Shown: positions 28,409 to 37,342 of the stretch, piece by piece
Numbering within the stretch: the first letter of the stretch is position 1
How the letters are laid out: every line of letters begins with the position of its first letter
Assembly (NCBI RefSeq): GCF_004014875.1
Contig: NZ_CP034929.1
Location: 1-64,000 of the forward strand
Direction of reading: 5' to 3'
Origin: Nocardioides yefusunii
GTDB lineage: Bacteria > Actinomycetota > Actinomycetes > Propionibacteriales > Nocardioidaceae
Length of the DNA: 64,000 bases
Made by a program: the position numbers and the translations under genes
The notes under the pieces: generated by a model
Database searches by the model: none
Told to the model about the DNA's origin: nothing
The model's input: the letters and a program-made list of their open reading frames with translations, nothing else

Positions 28409-29581
28409 ATGGTCCGCGTGCCCGCAGAAATCACCCACCCAGAACACTTGCCGACTCGGCTGAGCCGGATCCGGGGACTGTGTCTGGGACTAGCTCTCGG
28501 CGACGCTCTGGGGAACGCCACGGCTGATGAGCGTGACGGTTCGGGGCCGTTGGTGGCCGGCGTCGCAACTGAGCTCGCTGCATGGAGCATTGAGGGAACC
28601 CAGCGCAACTACGTGCGCTACGGAATCCTGCATGCTGACCTTGTCGAGGTCGGGTTGTACGGCTATCAGAGGTGGTTCGAGCAGCGCGGCTACCCGGAGC
28701 CGCGGCTCAAGACTTGGGTGCCGAGGTTCTTGGCAGGCTTCGCTGACGGATCGCGGCCCTGGCCCAACGGATGGCTGTGGGAGGACCCCGCCATGGGCAC
28801 CGGCCGCGGCAAGTCTCCAACGACGATCGCTGCCTTGCAGCAAGGACGTCCGGTTCGGAGCGCTGGGTGCCAAGCTCTGATACGGGTGTTGCCTGTGGCA
28901 GCGTTCACGCAACTGGAGCGCCCAGTGGGGGCTAGCGGCTACTCAGAACTCCTGGGTGCGGGTGACTCTCCGTATGCGGCGTACGTGGAGATGTGGGCGC
29001 GCAACTTGGCGTTGCTCACCCATGACGATGGGGAGTCCCAGCGGTTGTCGGGTCTCGGAGTTCGCTTGGTCGCTGCGATGCTCCAGCGGTCGCGTTTGAC
29101 GCTGGATGACCGGGTGCGCCAAGCCGTCGAGGAGCCTCACCTCGTCCGTGAACCGATGGCTGACGCTTCACGGAGAGACCTCGTGTCGGTGCTTGAGGCA
29201 CCTCGAGCAGATCTCTCCGTGCTTCGCGGGTTGGCGCCGGACACCTCTGCGCGATCCGCACTACTCGGTGGCCTCTATGCCGCGATGAGCTTCCCTGACG
29301 TCTGGGACGTCGGCCGGGCGCTGGACTTCGCGCTCCGTGCCCCGGATCCCGACTCGGTGGCTGCCGTCACGGGCGCCGTCCTGGGTGCCTTGTTCGGGTA
29401 CGAGGCTCTCCCGACGTCGCTGCTACCTCGCCTCACGCACGGGTGGACCATGGACCGCCTCGCCATCGACCTCGACACCAGCCTCAGTGGTTTCCAGGCG
29501 CCTGCCTCTTGGAAGGAGGGTTGGCCGAGCGATCGTCCCGATCCTGACGTGTGGTGGGACAGCAAGTACCCGGGGGCTTGA
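28409..29581 (+). CDS. ADP-ribosylglycohydrolase-like protein with altered metal motif
   Basis: The fold family removes ADP-ribose from modified molecules using two Mg ions. The N-terminal block GLCLGLALGDALGN (23-36) is diagnostic. A GRGKSPTTIAALQ segment and GCQALIRVLPV follow as in the family, and the C-terminal acidic pair is kept as PDPDSVAAV (Asp313, Asp315, where HDTDTVAAI is usual). The usual first motif WTDDTQ is W59-S-I-E-G-T-Q65 here, so the normal Asp-Asp metal ligands are missing. Activity may be changed or lost. The 390-aa gene starts at ATG 28409 (weak ribosome site) and is convergent with dpdD. It may belong to the island's defence cargo. Confidence 0.75.
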   Translation: MVRVPAEITHPEHLPTRLSRIRGLCLGLALGDALGNATADERDGSGPLVAGVATELAAWSIEGTQRNYVRYGILHADLVEVGLYGYQRWFEQRGYPEPRLKTWVPRFLAGFADGSRPWPNGWLWEDPAMGTGRGKSPTTIAALQQGRPVRSAGCQALIRVLPVAAFTQLERPVGASGYSELLGAGDSPYAAYVEMWARNLALLTHDDGESQRLSGLGVRLVAAMLQRSRLTLDDRVRQAVEEPHLVREPMADASRRDLVSVLEAPRADLSVLRGLAPDTSARSALLGGLYAAMSFPDVWDVGRALDFALRAPDPDSVAAVTGAVLGALFGYEALPTSLLPRLTHGWTMDRLAIDLDTSLSGFQAPASWKEGWPSDRPDPDVWWDSKYPGA

Positions 29582-29785
29582 TCTCACGTATCTGCGAGCA
29601 ATTTCAGGGAAGTCCCCTCACTGGCGGACTTGGATGTTTCACGTCTCACCCTTACTCGACCTGGAGGTAGCATCGGCGCGTCTACCGCTGGCAGGTATCG
29701 CTCTTGTCGAGCGTCAACGGCGTGGCCTTTGCTCAGTCCAAGTGGTGCGATCGGGACGCTTCCCTTCGTGGGGAGGGCCATTTAC

Positions 29786-31753
29786 TCATCCTGCCCAAGC
29801 GCTGATTCCTGCCTCGACTGCGCGGATCATAGACGCCGATCCGGAACCATCGGCATACTCGAGGTGAGTCGCACCACCAAGATTCTGGATGATGAAATTT
29901 GTGGCTGCATGTGTCGCCCTCCGAGTTGCCATAATAACGATGTCAGAATTGCGGGCTAGTTGCTTCAAAGAGTCGTTTCCGACTTTTGCATCCGAAATAT
30001 CGACTGATGCTTCAGGCCACGCCTTGGAGATAGCCTGTTCGGAGCGGCCCAAGGTTCCACTGTCGAGGCTGTAAAGCAGGATTCGAGGCGTGATTGACTC
30101 GCGTGGCAAATCCTGGTCAGCCTGGACAACTGTTCCTGGAACCTGCCAATCAAGGGCTATTTCTAGGTCGCTAGTAACGAAGTCGGCCACGGTTCGCATC
30201 GACTCGGGTAGTCGAGTGCGTTGATGGTTGAGGGGTGACAGTAGTGCGGAAACGAAATTGTCGCGCGCCTCGCCTGCAGGCCCGCAAGCCACGGCGTCGG
30301 CGATGTCGATGACCCGCACGGCATTGGAGACTGAAACCCAACGGTCGGCGTAGGCGCGGATATCGCCCAGAAGTGCGTTATACGACTGCTCGTTAGGGGA
30401 ACTGCGGATAACGATTTGCAGTAGTCGACATAGGACGCTGAGGTCGAGTGGTGTGAAGCGTTCGGTGACCAGATACCAGTCGATCAAGGCCCGGGCGGTG
30501 CGCGGGGCGGGATGGTCCGCATCGTCGGTGTGGAGCAGGGCCGCCACACCGCTGATCAGGGAGTCCTCGGCAAGGCTGGGCAGATCGTTGATGGCGGCCG
30601 CCAATTCGGTGTCTACCCCCCAGGCTGGGGTCCAGGTGCCAATGACGTTCAGGTCGAGTTCAGGCTGCCGCTCCTCGGCTATGGCCGCGACCCAGTCGAG
30701 CCATCCCTCGGGGTTGAGTGCGTCGTCCTCTTCGAGTCCCTCGGACATCGACTCCTCGCCGCACTCGGGGAGGTCCGTGGTCACCTGGGTGGGCGTCGGA
30801 CTGGGGGTCGCCTCGTCGACTTCAAACTCGGCGTCGGTGGCGGACTCGGTGACTTCTTCGAGTATCGGAGCAGGTGCACTGCTGGCACGGATGGCCAGCA
30901 CGAGTTTGCTGACACGGGCCACGTCCGTGTCGGTGCTTTCAGTGCTCCGGGCGTCGACCAACATCGCGATGTCGATGGGAGAGGAGATGATGGCTTCGCA
31001 TGCGGCATCGTTGCCCGCGTCTTCGAGGACGGGCAGGACTAGATGACGGGCCCAAGCGCCCAACACCGCTTCACGGACGAGGAAAGGCGGTTCGGAGTAG
31101 ACGAGAGAGGGGAGAGAAGGGGAGGAGAGCACTTCCTCCTCAAGCCCTAGTTGTGCTAGACGGCGCAGACGCAGGAAGGCGATGTTCTCGTGGGAGATCC
31201 CGCCGGCGCTCTCGATTTCGGAGAGGATGCGCGCGGATCCCGCGACTGAGTCCGTGGCCAGATGGAGTTCGAATTCCTTCAACATGCGACCGACTGGCCT
31301 GGGAACGCTGGGCACGCGCAGTTCGCGACCGGCGAGGCTCGTGGCCAGACGGCGCAACGCCCAGACCATTCGTCGCTCGGCCTCGGGCGTTGAAGGCTTC
31401 AGGACGAAAGTGGTGCCCGGCCCCCGGAAGTCAAGGACAGCCCGGTCCACGGGGTCAGACGGGGTCAGATGCGCGACCCGGCCGTTGAAAGGGACCCACG
31501 AGTGCGCCACGGTGGCTTGCAGGAGTAGTCGGACCCGTTCGACGTGTGCAGTGTCATGGGCGATCACGTACCAGACGGAGGGCTTAGCCATGAGTATCTG
31601 ACGTGGCAGGATCACCGGGCACTCGCCCGGTTTCTCCAGGGCGTCGAGGAACTTCGAGAGGGCCGAAGACATGGCGTGCTGGGGATCAACTCCGGGCCAG
31701 ATGTTGTTGCCCTCGCCGAAGAACCTGGGGAGGAATTCGTTCGCCGAGATCAT
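29786..31753 (-). CDS. dpdD: DpdD-like restriction-associated protein
   Basis: Assigned as DpdD from position (last gene after dpdK), size (655 aa) and exclusion of the other dpd genes; the biochemical role of DpdD is unknown. The N-terminus (MISANEFLPRFFGEGNNIW) is followed by a segment with VLPRQ and WYVIA-like strands. The middle third is acidic and Thr/Pro-rich. The C-terminus has SDIVIMATRRATHAATNFII and ADGSGSASMIRAVE, and looks like a nucleotide- or sensor-type alpha/beta domain. ATG 31753 overlaps the dpdK stop (ATGA); an ATG five codons upstream also exists. Its last 150 bp are notably AT-richer than the rest. Confidence 0.6.
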   Translation of the reverse strand: MISANEFLPRFFGEGNNIWPGVDPQHAMSSALSKFLDALEKPGECPVILPRQILMAKPSVWYVIAHDTAHVERVRLLLQATVAHSWVPFNGRVAHLTPSDPVDRAVLDFRGPGTTFVLKPSTPEAERRMVWALRRLATSLAGRELRVPSVPRPVGRMLKEFELHLATDSVAGSARILSEIESAGGISHENIAFLRLRRLAQLGLEEEVLSSPSLPSLVYSEPPFLVREAVLGAWARHLVLPVLEDAGNDAACEAIISSPIDIAMLVDARSTESTDTDVARVSKLVLAIRASSAPAPILEEVTESATDAEFEVDEATPSPTPTQVTTDLPECGEESMSEGLEEDDALNPEGWLDWVAAIAEERQPELDLNVIGTWTPAWGVDTELAAAINDLPSLAEDSLISGVAALLHTDDADHPAPRTARALIDWYLVTERFTPLDLSVLCRLLQIVIRSSPNEQSYNALLGDIRAYADRWVSVSNAVRVIDIADAVACGPAGEARDNFVSALLSPLNHQRTRLPESMRTVADFVTSDLEIALDWQVPGTVVQADQDLPRESITPRILLYSLDSGTLGRSEQAISKAWPEASVDISDAKVGNDSLKQLARNSDIVIMATRRATHAATNFIIQNLGGATHLEYADGSGSASMIRAVEAGISAWAG

Positions 31754-32268
31754 GCCTGTCCGATCCATCGTGTCTGCAGTTCGAGTCGTTCTTGAGCCGC
31801 CTTGCGTTCGTCGTGCACCACCTGGATCTTCTCCTCGTTGAGTTGAGTGCCGTTGACGGTGAAATTCATCGACCCCTTCATGATCCAGTCGCGTCCGACG
31901 ATGAGTTTCTCGTGCAGTTCTGCACTCTCGTGGAGGTGCAGGCGGTTAGATGGGATGCGTTCCTGCACCCTCCGGATGAACCACTCGTTGTGCTGCTCGA
32001 TCCGCAGGGCTAAGTGCAGTGAGGTTCCGCGTGAGGTCACTTCGGCGAGGACCTCGCTGAGCATGAGGGTGGTGCGCGCCGCGCCCCCCAACGCGGCGTC
32101 GTACTGGTGGTGCCGGTTGTCAATCACGGGGATATCCGTGATCCATCCGCTCACCAGCCACAGTTCTGGGCTGGGATCGATCATCTCGGCCAACAACAAG
32201 GTGGTGAGCAGGTCGGTGACGGCCAGTCCGTTCCGCGGCCGTGTCCGCAGGTCACGGGAAAGGATCAT
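31750..32268 (-). CDS. dpdK: DpdK, phospholipase D-like nuclease
   Basis: PLD-superfamily proteins of this type act as nucleases. The 172-aa protein has one HKD-type motif: H119-E-K121, then Asp126 and G-S133-M-N135-F. A single motif per chain means two chains must form the active site, as in Nuc and BfiI-type enzymes. DpdK is part of the restriction half of the Dpd system and may cut DNA that lacks the 7-deazaguanine mark. It overlaps dpdJ and dpdD by 4 nt each. Confidence 0.85.
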   Translation of the reverse strand: MILSRDLRTRPRNGLAVTDLLTTLLLAEMIDPSPELWLVSGWITDIPVIDNRHHQYDAALGGAARTTLMLSEVLAEVTSRGTSLHLALRIEQHNEWFIRRVQERIPSNRLHLHESAELHEKLIVGRDWIMKGSMNFTVNGTQLNEEKIQVVHDERKAAQERLELQTRWIGQA

Positions 32269-35200
32269 TGCAACTCCTCGGCAAGGGAGACGGACACCTG
32301 GACGTGGCCCTTGACCTGGGTCACCCCGGTGACACGTCCATAAACACGGAGGCCGTTTCGGTCGAGAGGTTCGACGGCCACACGGCGCAATGCCCGCGCG
32401 ACGGAGGTGCGGGCGCGGAATGGGGCCAGCAAGGTGACCCGACCTTCAGCCTCCATGGCATCCACATAGGCCTGGACCCAGTCGTCCGCGGTGACGTCCA
32501 CCGATGTGCCGGGGTCCCCGATCGCGCTCTCGATGGCCAGTCGGTCGACGAGCACGTTGGTGCGGAACGGGTGCCAGTGTTGGAGGTTCTGGGCACGGGC
32601 GGCCTCACCACGCAGCCACAGCATTGAGAACACCATGTCCGAAGTCAGCGACCCCAGGCCTCCGGGCAGGCGGCCGGACTCGATCAGGTGCACCAAGGTG
32701 CGCGCATCGATCTCAACGCCCAGACGCTCCTCTTGGTCCATCCACTGTTGTGTGAGGCGCGCGATCGTGGCGTCCACCTGGGGAGAGGAGCCGGGACGTA
32801 GGAAACGTGCCGCGATGCTCGACACCAGCAGGTGCGAGGGCGGGCCCTCGTGCAGGGTCCAAGCCTCAACCAGAGCGTCGAGGGACGAGTCCATCTTGCT
32901 GATCGTCTCTGCGGCACGGAAGGCGGCTACATGCGGGCGGTATACGGAGTCCGGAGCGGTGAGATCGCGCAGGAGGGTCTGCAGGGACACGTCGACCTCT
33001 TCGGCCTCCGTGGGTGCCGTTGCACGTGCGACGGCCTCCCAAAAGGTCCGTGGGTCTTGGACGTATTCGCGGTGCAGGCTCTCGACCAAGCCCAGTCCGC
33101 CGATGGAGGTCTCGGTCAGGTGGACCGTGAAGCGGTCAGTCGCGGAATCGACGGAGATGTCGACGGTGAGATCGTTTTCTTGCGCGTCGGGAAGCAAAGC
33201 TTCCGCAGCCGTGAGCAGAGCGGCTCCTATGGAGTCGGCGAAGACGCGGTCGAGTAGTTCCTGGGTGACGATCGACGGGTCGCCGGAGGAAAGCAGAGAA
33301 CCGTGCTTCTCGATCACCCGGCGCACGGTCGTCCGGGAGGCTAGGTCCTTCAAGCCAGTGAGGAGACGTGCCTCTGTGTCACCGTCGATCTCAGCGCGGT
33401 AGGAGGCCGCTAAGAACGCCGACATGTCGGTGGCCCAGGCGCCGTTGCTCAGAGTTGCGGCCAACGCCTTGGGGTCGTCGAGGTCGAGGCCGCGGCTCAC
33501 ATGCGCGTGCTTGTAGACCTCCACCAGCCAGATACGCTGGAACGTGTTCGCGATGCCGTCGAGGTCAGGGTCCTCGAGCACCATTTGCTTGAACGCCGCG
33601 GTGCGCCAAGCAGGACTGTGCGCATATGTCCGCAGGCCGTCACGGACTTCGATCAGGGAGCCCTTGACCACGATGCCGTCCACTTGGAGTTCGTAGCCCA
33701 GGGCGGCGTCCTTGCCTTCGTGCGTGTACTGCACCTCGATGGGGGTACGCGTGTGCTTGAAGCCCTCCTTGATGACCAGTTCACCAGTGGACCCCGTCGT
33801 CATGCGTCGCACGGTCAGCGGGCTTCCCGTGACGTGCAGGCCGAAGCCAACAGAGGAGATGAAGGTCGACCACACCGAGGGTCGAGGGACGTCGACGTCG
33901 ACGAGGGTCGACCTGGTGTACTCGAACAGCGTGTGCCACACCGGCATCGCCTGGGACTGCTGCTGCACCTCGCGTCCCGGCTTCTGCAACGTCAGGGCGT
34001 ACGGACGGACCACCAGGTACTCCTGGCCGTCGACCTCCCAGGTCCCCAAGGCACGTCCCCGGGCGACGATGTCGGTGAGGGGGAGCAGGTTGCCGGCGGC
34101 GGGCAGGGGGAGCCAAGTGGCGTCCAGGGCGTGCTGGTGTCCGTAGCGTCGGCTGAAGCGGCCGGGCACGGCCTCGCGCAGTGCCTGCGCGATCGGCATC
34201 CGCTCGGGTTCGTTCCGATTGAACGGGAGGATGAACTCCACGTCGGGGGTGTTGAGGGGTTCGAAGAGAGCCCGCGTCATGAACTCCGGCAACGGGTCGC
34301 GGTCGCTGCCGCCGGGGTCGCCGTTGTCACCCATCGGAGTCCAACGTGACTCCAGGCGGCGGAGTGCCGTCGGGACGACGGAGAGCATGAGAGAGCGGGG
34401 TTCCTCCCAGAGCAGGGCGCTGACCTCTTCCTCGTCGATTTGGAGTGCCCTCTTGAGGTGCAGGGTCAAGTCGCGTAGGAGGTCCGCGTTGTCCAACACG
34501 TCGGTGAGCAGGGTGATGATCTTTGAGGCGTCTGGGGCCTGCTGGCCTGGCTTGAGTTGAGGCGCCCCCAACAGACGACGGGTATCCGTCTTAGTCCGGC
34601 GTCGGAGCCAGTCGAGGAGGCTGTGCGTCGCCTGGATCTTGAGGACGAATCGGTTCCCGATCGGCAGGCTGCGGCGCGAGATCTCAGGTTCCAGCAGTTG
34701 TTCGTAAGACTGGTAGGCGAGTCGGTCGCGCCCGTAGTCGGACAGCACCACCGCGGTGAGGGGCCGCATCGCGAGACGACGCCCTGCACGACCCCGTCGC
34801 TGCAGGAAGGAGGCCATGTCCCGGGGGGCCTTGTGCTGGATGACTGTACCCACGCGAGGATCGTTGAAGCCCACCTCGAGCGAGGAGGTGGCCACGATGA
34901 CGTCGGCCTGGTTGTCCACGCCGGTATCCTGCGAGCTCGTGCGCGCCACAAGCATCTTCCGGCCCATCCGACCGAGAGCATTCGGCAGGTCCCACGACTG
35001 CCCTTCGGCGTAGCGGGCGGATGCTTGCGGGTGCATGGGCGACCGCAGTTGTGCCAGGTTCGTGCCGCGCGCCATGCCGTAGGGGTTGTGGCCCTCGGCG
35101 TCCTGCAGGGCGTCGTGCAGACGGTTGATCACGTCGAGGTCATCGGTGAAGGCGAACGTCACCGACCCGAAGAGGCCCGGTTTGTTGTCGAGCATGCGCG

Positions 35201-36671
35201 ACAACAGCATGGTCGTCTGGATCGTGGTGGACAGCAGGGAAGCACCCGAGGTCGGGTCGCCCCGCAGCACCAGTCCGTACTCGCGACTGGCGGGGAGCAT
35301 GTCCTCTATCGCCGGGGCGATCGCCTCGATACGGGCACGGTCGACCCCGGTGAGCGTGGCCATGAAATCGCCGGCGTTCTTCAACGTTGCGGACAGGCCC
35401 ACGAAGACAGGCCGGGGAGCGTTGGCGCCCTGCGTGACCTGCATGGCCTGCTGCCAGCGGCGCAGCATCAGGCCAACCTGGGCACCGGAGACGCCCGAGT
35501 ACGTGTGCACCTCGTCAAGCAGGACGAGGCGTGTTCCGTTGTGCCCGGCCCACCCCAGGACCGTCGCCAGCGACGAGGTGGAATGCTTGCTCAGCATCTC
35601 GGTGGTGCTGAACAGGATGTCCGGCGGGTTCTTGCGGATCGAGTCGCGCGTCATCGCGATCGCGCCGGGAGTGGTGGTGGCGCCGCAGGCCGGGCACGTC
35701 AGGCGTTCCATGCCCTGTTTCCGGTCAACGGTCGTCCAGATCAGGGGGGACAGACAGTCGTCGTCGAGGCAGGGGAAGTAAGGGCTCTCCCAGCCCTGGG
35801 AGACCGCCTTCCAGCCGTAGTGGACCTTGCCATGCTGGGGGTCGTTGGCGTTGTATGGGGTGTTGCCATACAACAGGCCGATGCGTGCGTGCCGCGTGCC
35901 CGGGCCGGCCAGGGGGCCGATCCCCTCTGCCACGCGCATCGCCTCACGCGCCTGGTCGCGCAACAGTTCGTTGCGGGGGTACAGGGCCAACGTGTGTGGG
36001 CCCGAGCGCTTCGTGGCGTGCGAAGCAGCGATGTCGATCATGGCCGGGAGGTAGAAGGAACGCGTCTTTCCGGAACCAGTGCCGGCGGTGACGATCGCGG
36101 CACCGGATTGGCCCGAGGCGAGGTACCCCAGGATTGTCCGGGTGGCGTCGACCTGGAACTGCGCCAACAGGTCGGTGCCCAACATCGACCGGACCACGGC
36201 AGCACGTTCGGGGGTCCAGTCCCCGCTTGCTCCCAGAACGTCGAGTACGGCGTCCAGTGGCACGGTGCGTGCGGGGTAGCGGCGCGGTGAGACCCGCAGT
36301 CGGTAGTCGGAGACCAGCGAACTGCCCTGGCGCCACCACCCCAAGGCGGGCTCGCTATCTCGCGGCGGGAGCAACTGACGCAGGCTCCGCAACAGGCGCA
36401 GTGTCTCGGCCAGTCGGGTCCGGTAGGTCGCGGTGTTCGGGATGCGGTGCAGCAACCCGGTCGCGACGAGCCGGTCGAGACACTCCTGCGCAGAGGGCGG
36501 GATCAGCGTCGGGTCACGGTCGAGGTCGGCGTCGAGTTGGGCGCCGATCGCGTCCAGCACGTCCTCCTCGCTGAGGTGACCGTCGACCACTCCCCACGAG
36601 AGCAAGTGCATCTCGAGGTCCTCGATGCGCGACAGCAGGTCGGAGTACCCGTTCCAGGGCGTCATGGTCAT
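32265..36671 (-). CDS. dpdJ: DpdJ, large DEAD/DEAH-type helicase
   Basis: This 1468-aa superfamily 2 helicase belongs to Dpd restriction. Walker A TAGTGSGKT ends at K202, DEVH is at 386-389, and the C-terminal helicase motif Q624-RRGRAGR is clear. A Cys cluster (CLDDDCLSP, then CPACG near residues 300-330) between motifs I and II looks like a zinc site. The second half (about 750-1468) is a large region without a recognised motif and ends with an OB-like GRVTGVTQVKGHVQVSV. It starts at ATG 36671, overlapping the dpdI stop (ATGA). Such helicases also occur in DISARM and other defence systems; the flanking genes make DpdJ the better name. Confidence 0.85.
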   Translation of the reverse strand: MTMTPWNGYSDLLSRIEDLEMHLLSWGVVDGHLSEEDVLDAIGAQLDADLDRDPTLIPPSAQECLDRLVATGLLHRIPNTATYRTRLAETLRLLRSLRQLLPPRDSEPALGWWRQGSSLVSDYRLRVSPRRYPARTVPLDAVLDVLGASGDWTPERAAVVRSMLGTDLLAQFQVDATRTILGYLASGQSGAAIVTAGTGSGKTRSFYLPAMIDIAASHATKRSGPHTLALYPRNELLRDQAREAMRVAEGIGPLAGPGTRHARIGLLYGNTPYNANDPQHGKVHYGWKAVSQGWESPYFPCLDDDCLSPLIWTTVDRKQGMERLTCPACGATTTPGAIAMTRDSIRKNPPDILFSTTEMLSKHSTSSLATVLGWAGHNGTRLVLLDEVHTYSGVSGAQVGLMLRRWQQAMQVTQGANAPRPVFVGLSATLKNAGDFMATLTGVDRARIEAIAPAIEDMLPASREYGLVLRGDPTSGASLLSTTIQTTMLLSRMLDNKPGLFGSVTFAFTDDLDVINRLHDALQDAEGHNPYGMARGTNLAQLRSPMHPQASARYAEGQSWDLPNALGRMGRKMLVARTSSQDTGVDNQADVIVATSSLEVGFNDPRVGTVIQHKAPRDMASFLQRRGRAGRRLAMRPLTAVVLSDYGRDRLAYQSYEQLLEPEISRRSLPIGNRFVLKIQATHSLLDWLRRRTKTDTRRLLGAPQLKPGQQAPDASKIITLLTDVLDNADLLRDLTLHLKRALQIDEEEVSALLWEEPRSLMLSVVPTALRRLESRWTPMGDNGDPGGSDRDPLPEFMTRALFEPLNTPDVEFILPFNRNEPERMPIAQALREAVPGRFSRRYGHQHALDATWLPLPAAGNLLPLTDIVARGRALGTWEVDGQEYLVVRPYALTLQKPGREVQQQSQAMPVWHTLFEYTRSTLVDVDVPRPSVWSTFISSVGFGLHVTGSPLTVRRMTTGSTGELVIKEGFKHTRTPIEVQYTHEGKDAALGYELQVDGIVVKGSLIEVRDGLRTYAHSPAWRTAAFKQMVLEDPDLDGIANTFQRIWLVEVYKHAHVSRGLDLDDPKALAATLSNGAWATDMSAFLAASYRAEIDGDTEARLLTGLKDLASRTTVRRVIEKHGSLLSSGDPSIVTQELLDRVFADSIGAALLTAAEALLPDAQENDLTVDISVDSATDRFTVHLTETSIGGLGLVESLHREYVQDPRTFWEAVARATAPTEAEEVDVSLQTLLRDLTAPDSVYRPHVAAFRAAETISKMDSSLDALVEAWTLHEGPPSHLLVSSIAARFLRPGSSPQVDATIARLTQQWMDQEERLGVEIDARTLVHLIESGRLPGGLGSLTSDMVFSMLWLRGEAARAQNLQHWHPFRTNVLVDRLAIESAIGDPGTSVDVTADDWVQAYVDAMEAEGRVTLLAPFRARTSVARALRRVAVEPLDRNGLRVYGRVTGVTQVKGHVQVSVSLAEELQ

Positions 36672-37342
36672 AGCAGGGTGATCCTGATCCTCTGCGCGGC
36701 GTCGAGGTCGTGCTGGAGTACTTCCAACTCCTCGGTGGTGAAGTCGCTGAAGGAGAATCCGGGGGTCGCCTTGATCCGGTCGAACACGTCCTCGGCCGTC
36801 ATCGGGGAACTCAGGTGGTCACGCAGATCGGCGGCAGTGCCGAGCCAGCTCTTGAACTCCGGGATGAAAGCTTCGGCTGCGGACTTCTTTGCCATGGACT
36901 TGAGGTCGTCGACCTTGAGGGTGAAGCGCTGTCCACGCGTCCCGACCACTAGCGACGGGTCCACAGCGAGTTCGGCAATCTGTGTGGCGGCCCACGTCCT
37001 CCATGCCTGGTCGGTGAGGGCCTGGACGCTCGTGGTGAGAGTGCTGATGTCCTTGCGCCGACTGGCGAGAAACTGGGGGGTGGGTCTGCTGATGCTCGCC
37101 TCCTCTTCCAGTTTGGTCAGCGGGGCCTCCAGACCAGTGACGTCGGGCATCGGGATGCCAGCCGAACGCAGTTTCTGGTGGGTGTGCAGGGCTGAGCGCA
37201 GGGGGGAGTACATCGAGGTCAGCTTTTCAAGGGCGGTCTCGAACTGACCTGCCGCCACGACGTCGGCCATGTTCTCCTGCTTGGCACGGGCTTTGGCGCC
37301 CAGTTGCTTGGCGCGGTCCCGGAGGCTGAGCGTCTCAGACAT
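36668..37342 (-). CDS. dpdI: DpdI-like protein
   Basis: Assigned by size (224 aa) and position between dpdH and dpdJ; function unknown. The protein is almost entirely alpha-helical and charged, with coiled-coil potential near residues 5-35 (LRDRAKQLGAKARAKQE) and at the C-terminus (TTEELEVLQHDLDAAQ). It has no catalytic motif and could be a structural or regulatory partner of the DpdH ATPase. ATG 37342 overlaps the dpdH stop by 8 nt; longer in-frame extensions into dpdH are unlikely. Confidence 0.65.
   Translation of the reverse strand: MSETLSLRDRAKQLGAKARAKQENMADVVAAGQFETALEKLTSMYSPLRSALHTHQKLRSAGIPMPDVTGLEAPLTKLEEEASISRPTPQFLASRRKDISTLTTSVQALTDQAWRTWAATQIAELAVDPSLVVGTRGQRFTLKVDDLKSMAKKSAAEAFIPEFKSWLGTAADLRDHLSSPMTAEDVFDRIKATPGFSFSDFTTEELEVLQHDLDAAQRIRITLL

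Noticed and set aside
32265..36671. DISARM interpretation of the large helicase plus PLD pair
   Set aside because: DISARM would need DrmB (DUF1998) and a methyltransferase. Neither is seen, while TGT-like, DGQHR and preQ0 genes are present, so Dpd fits better.
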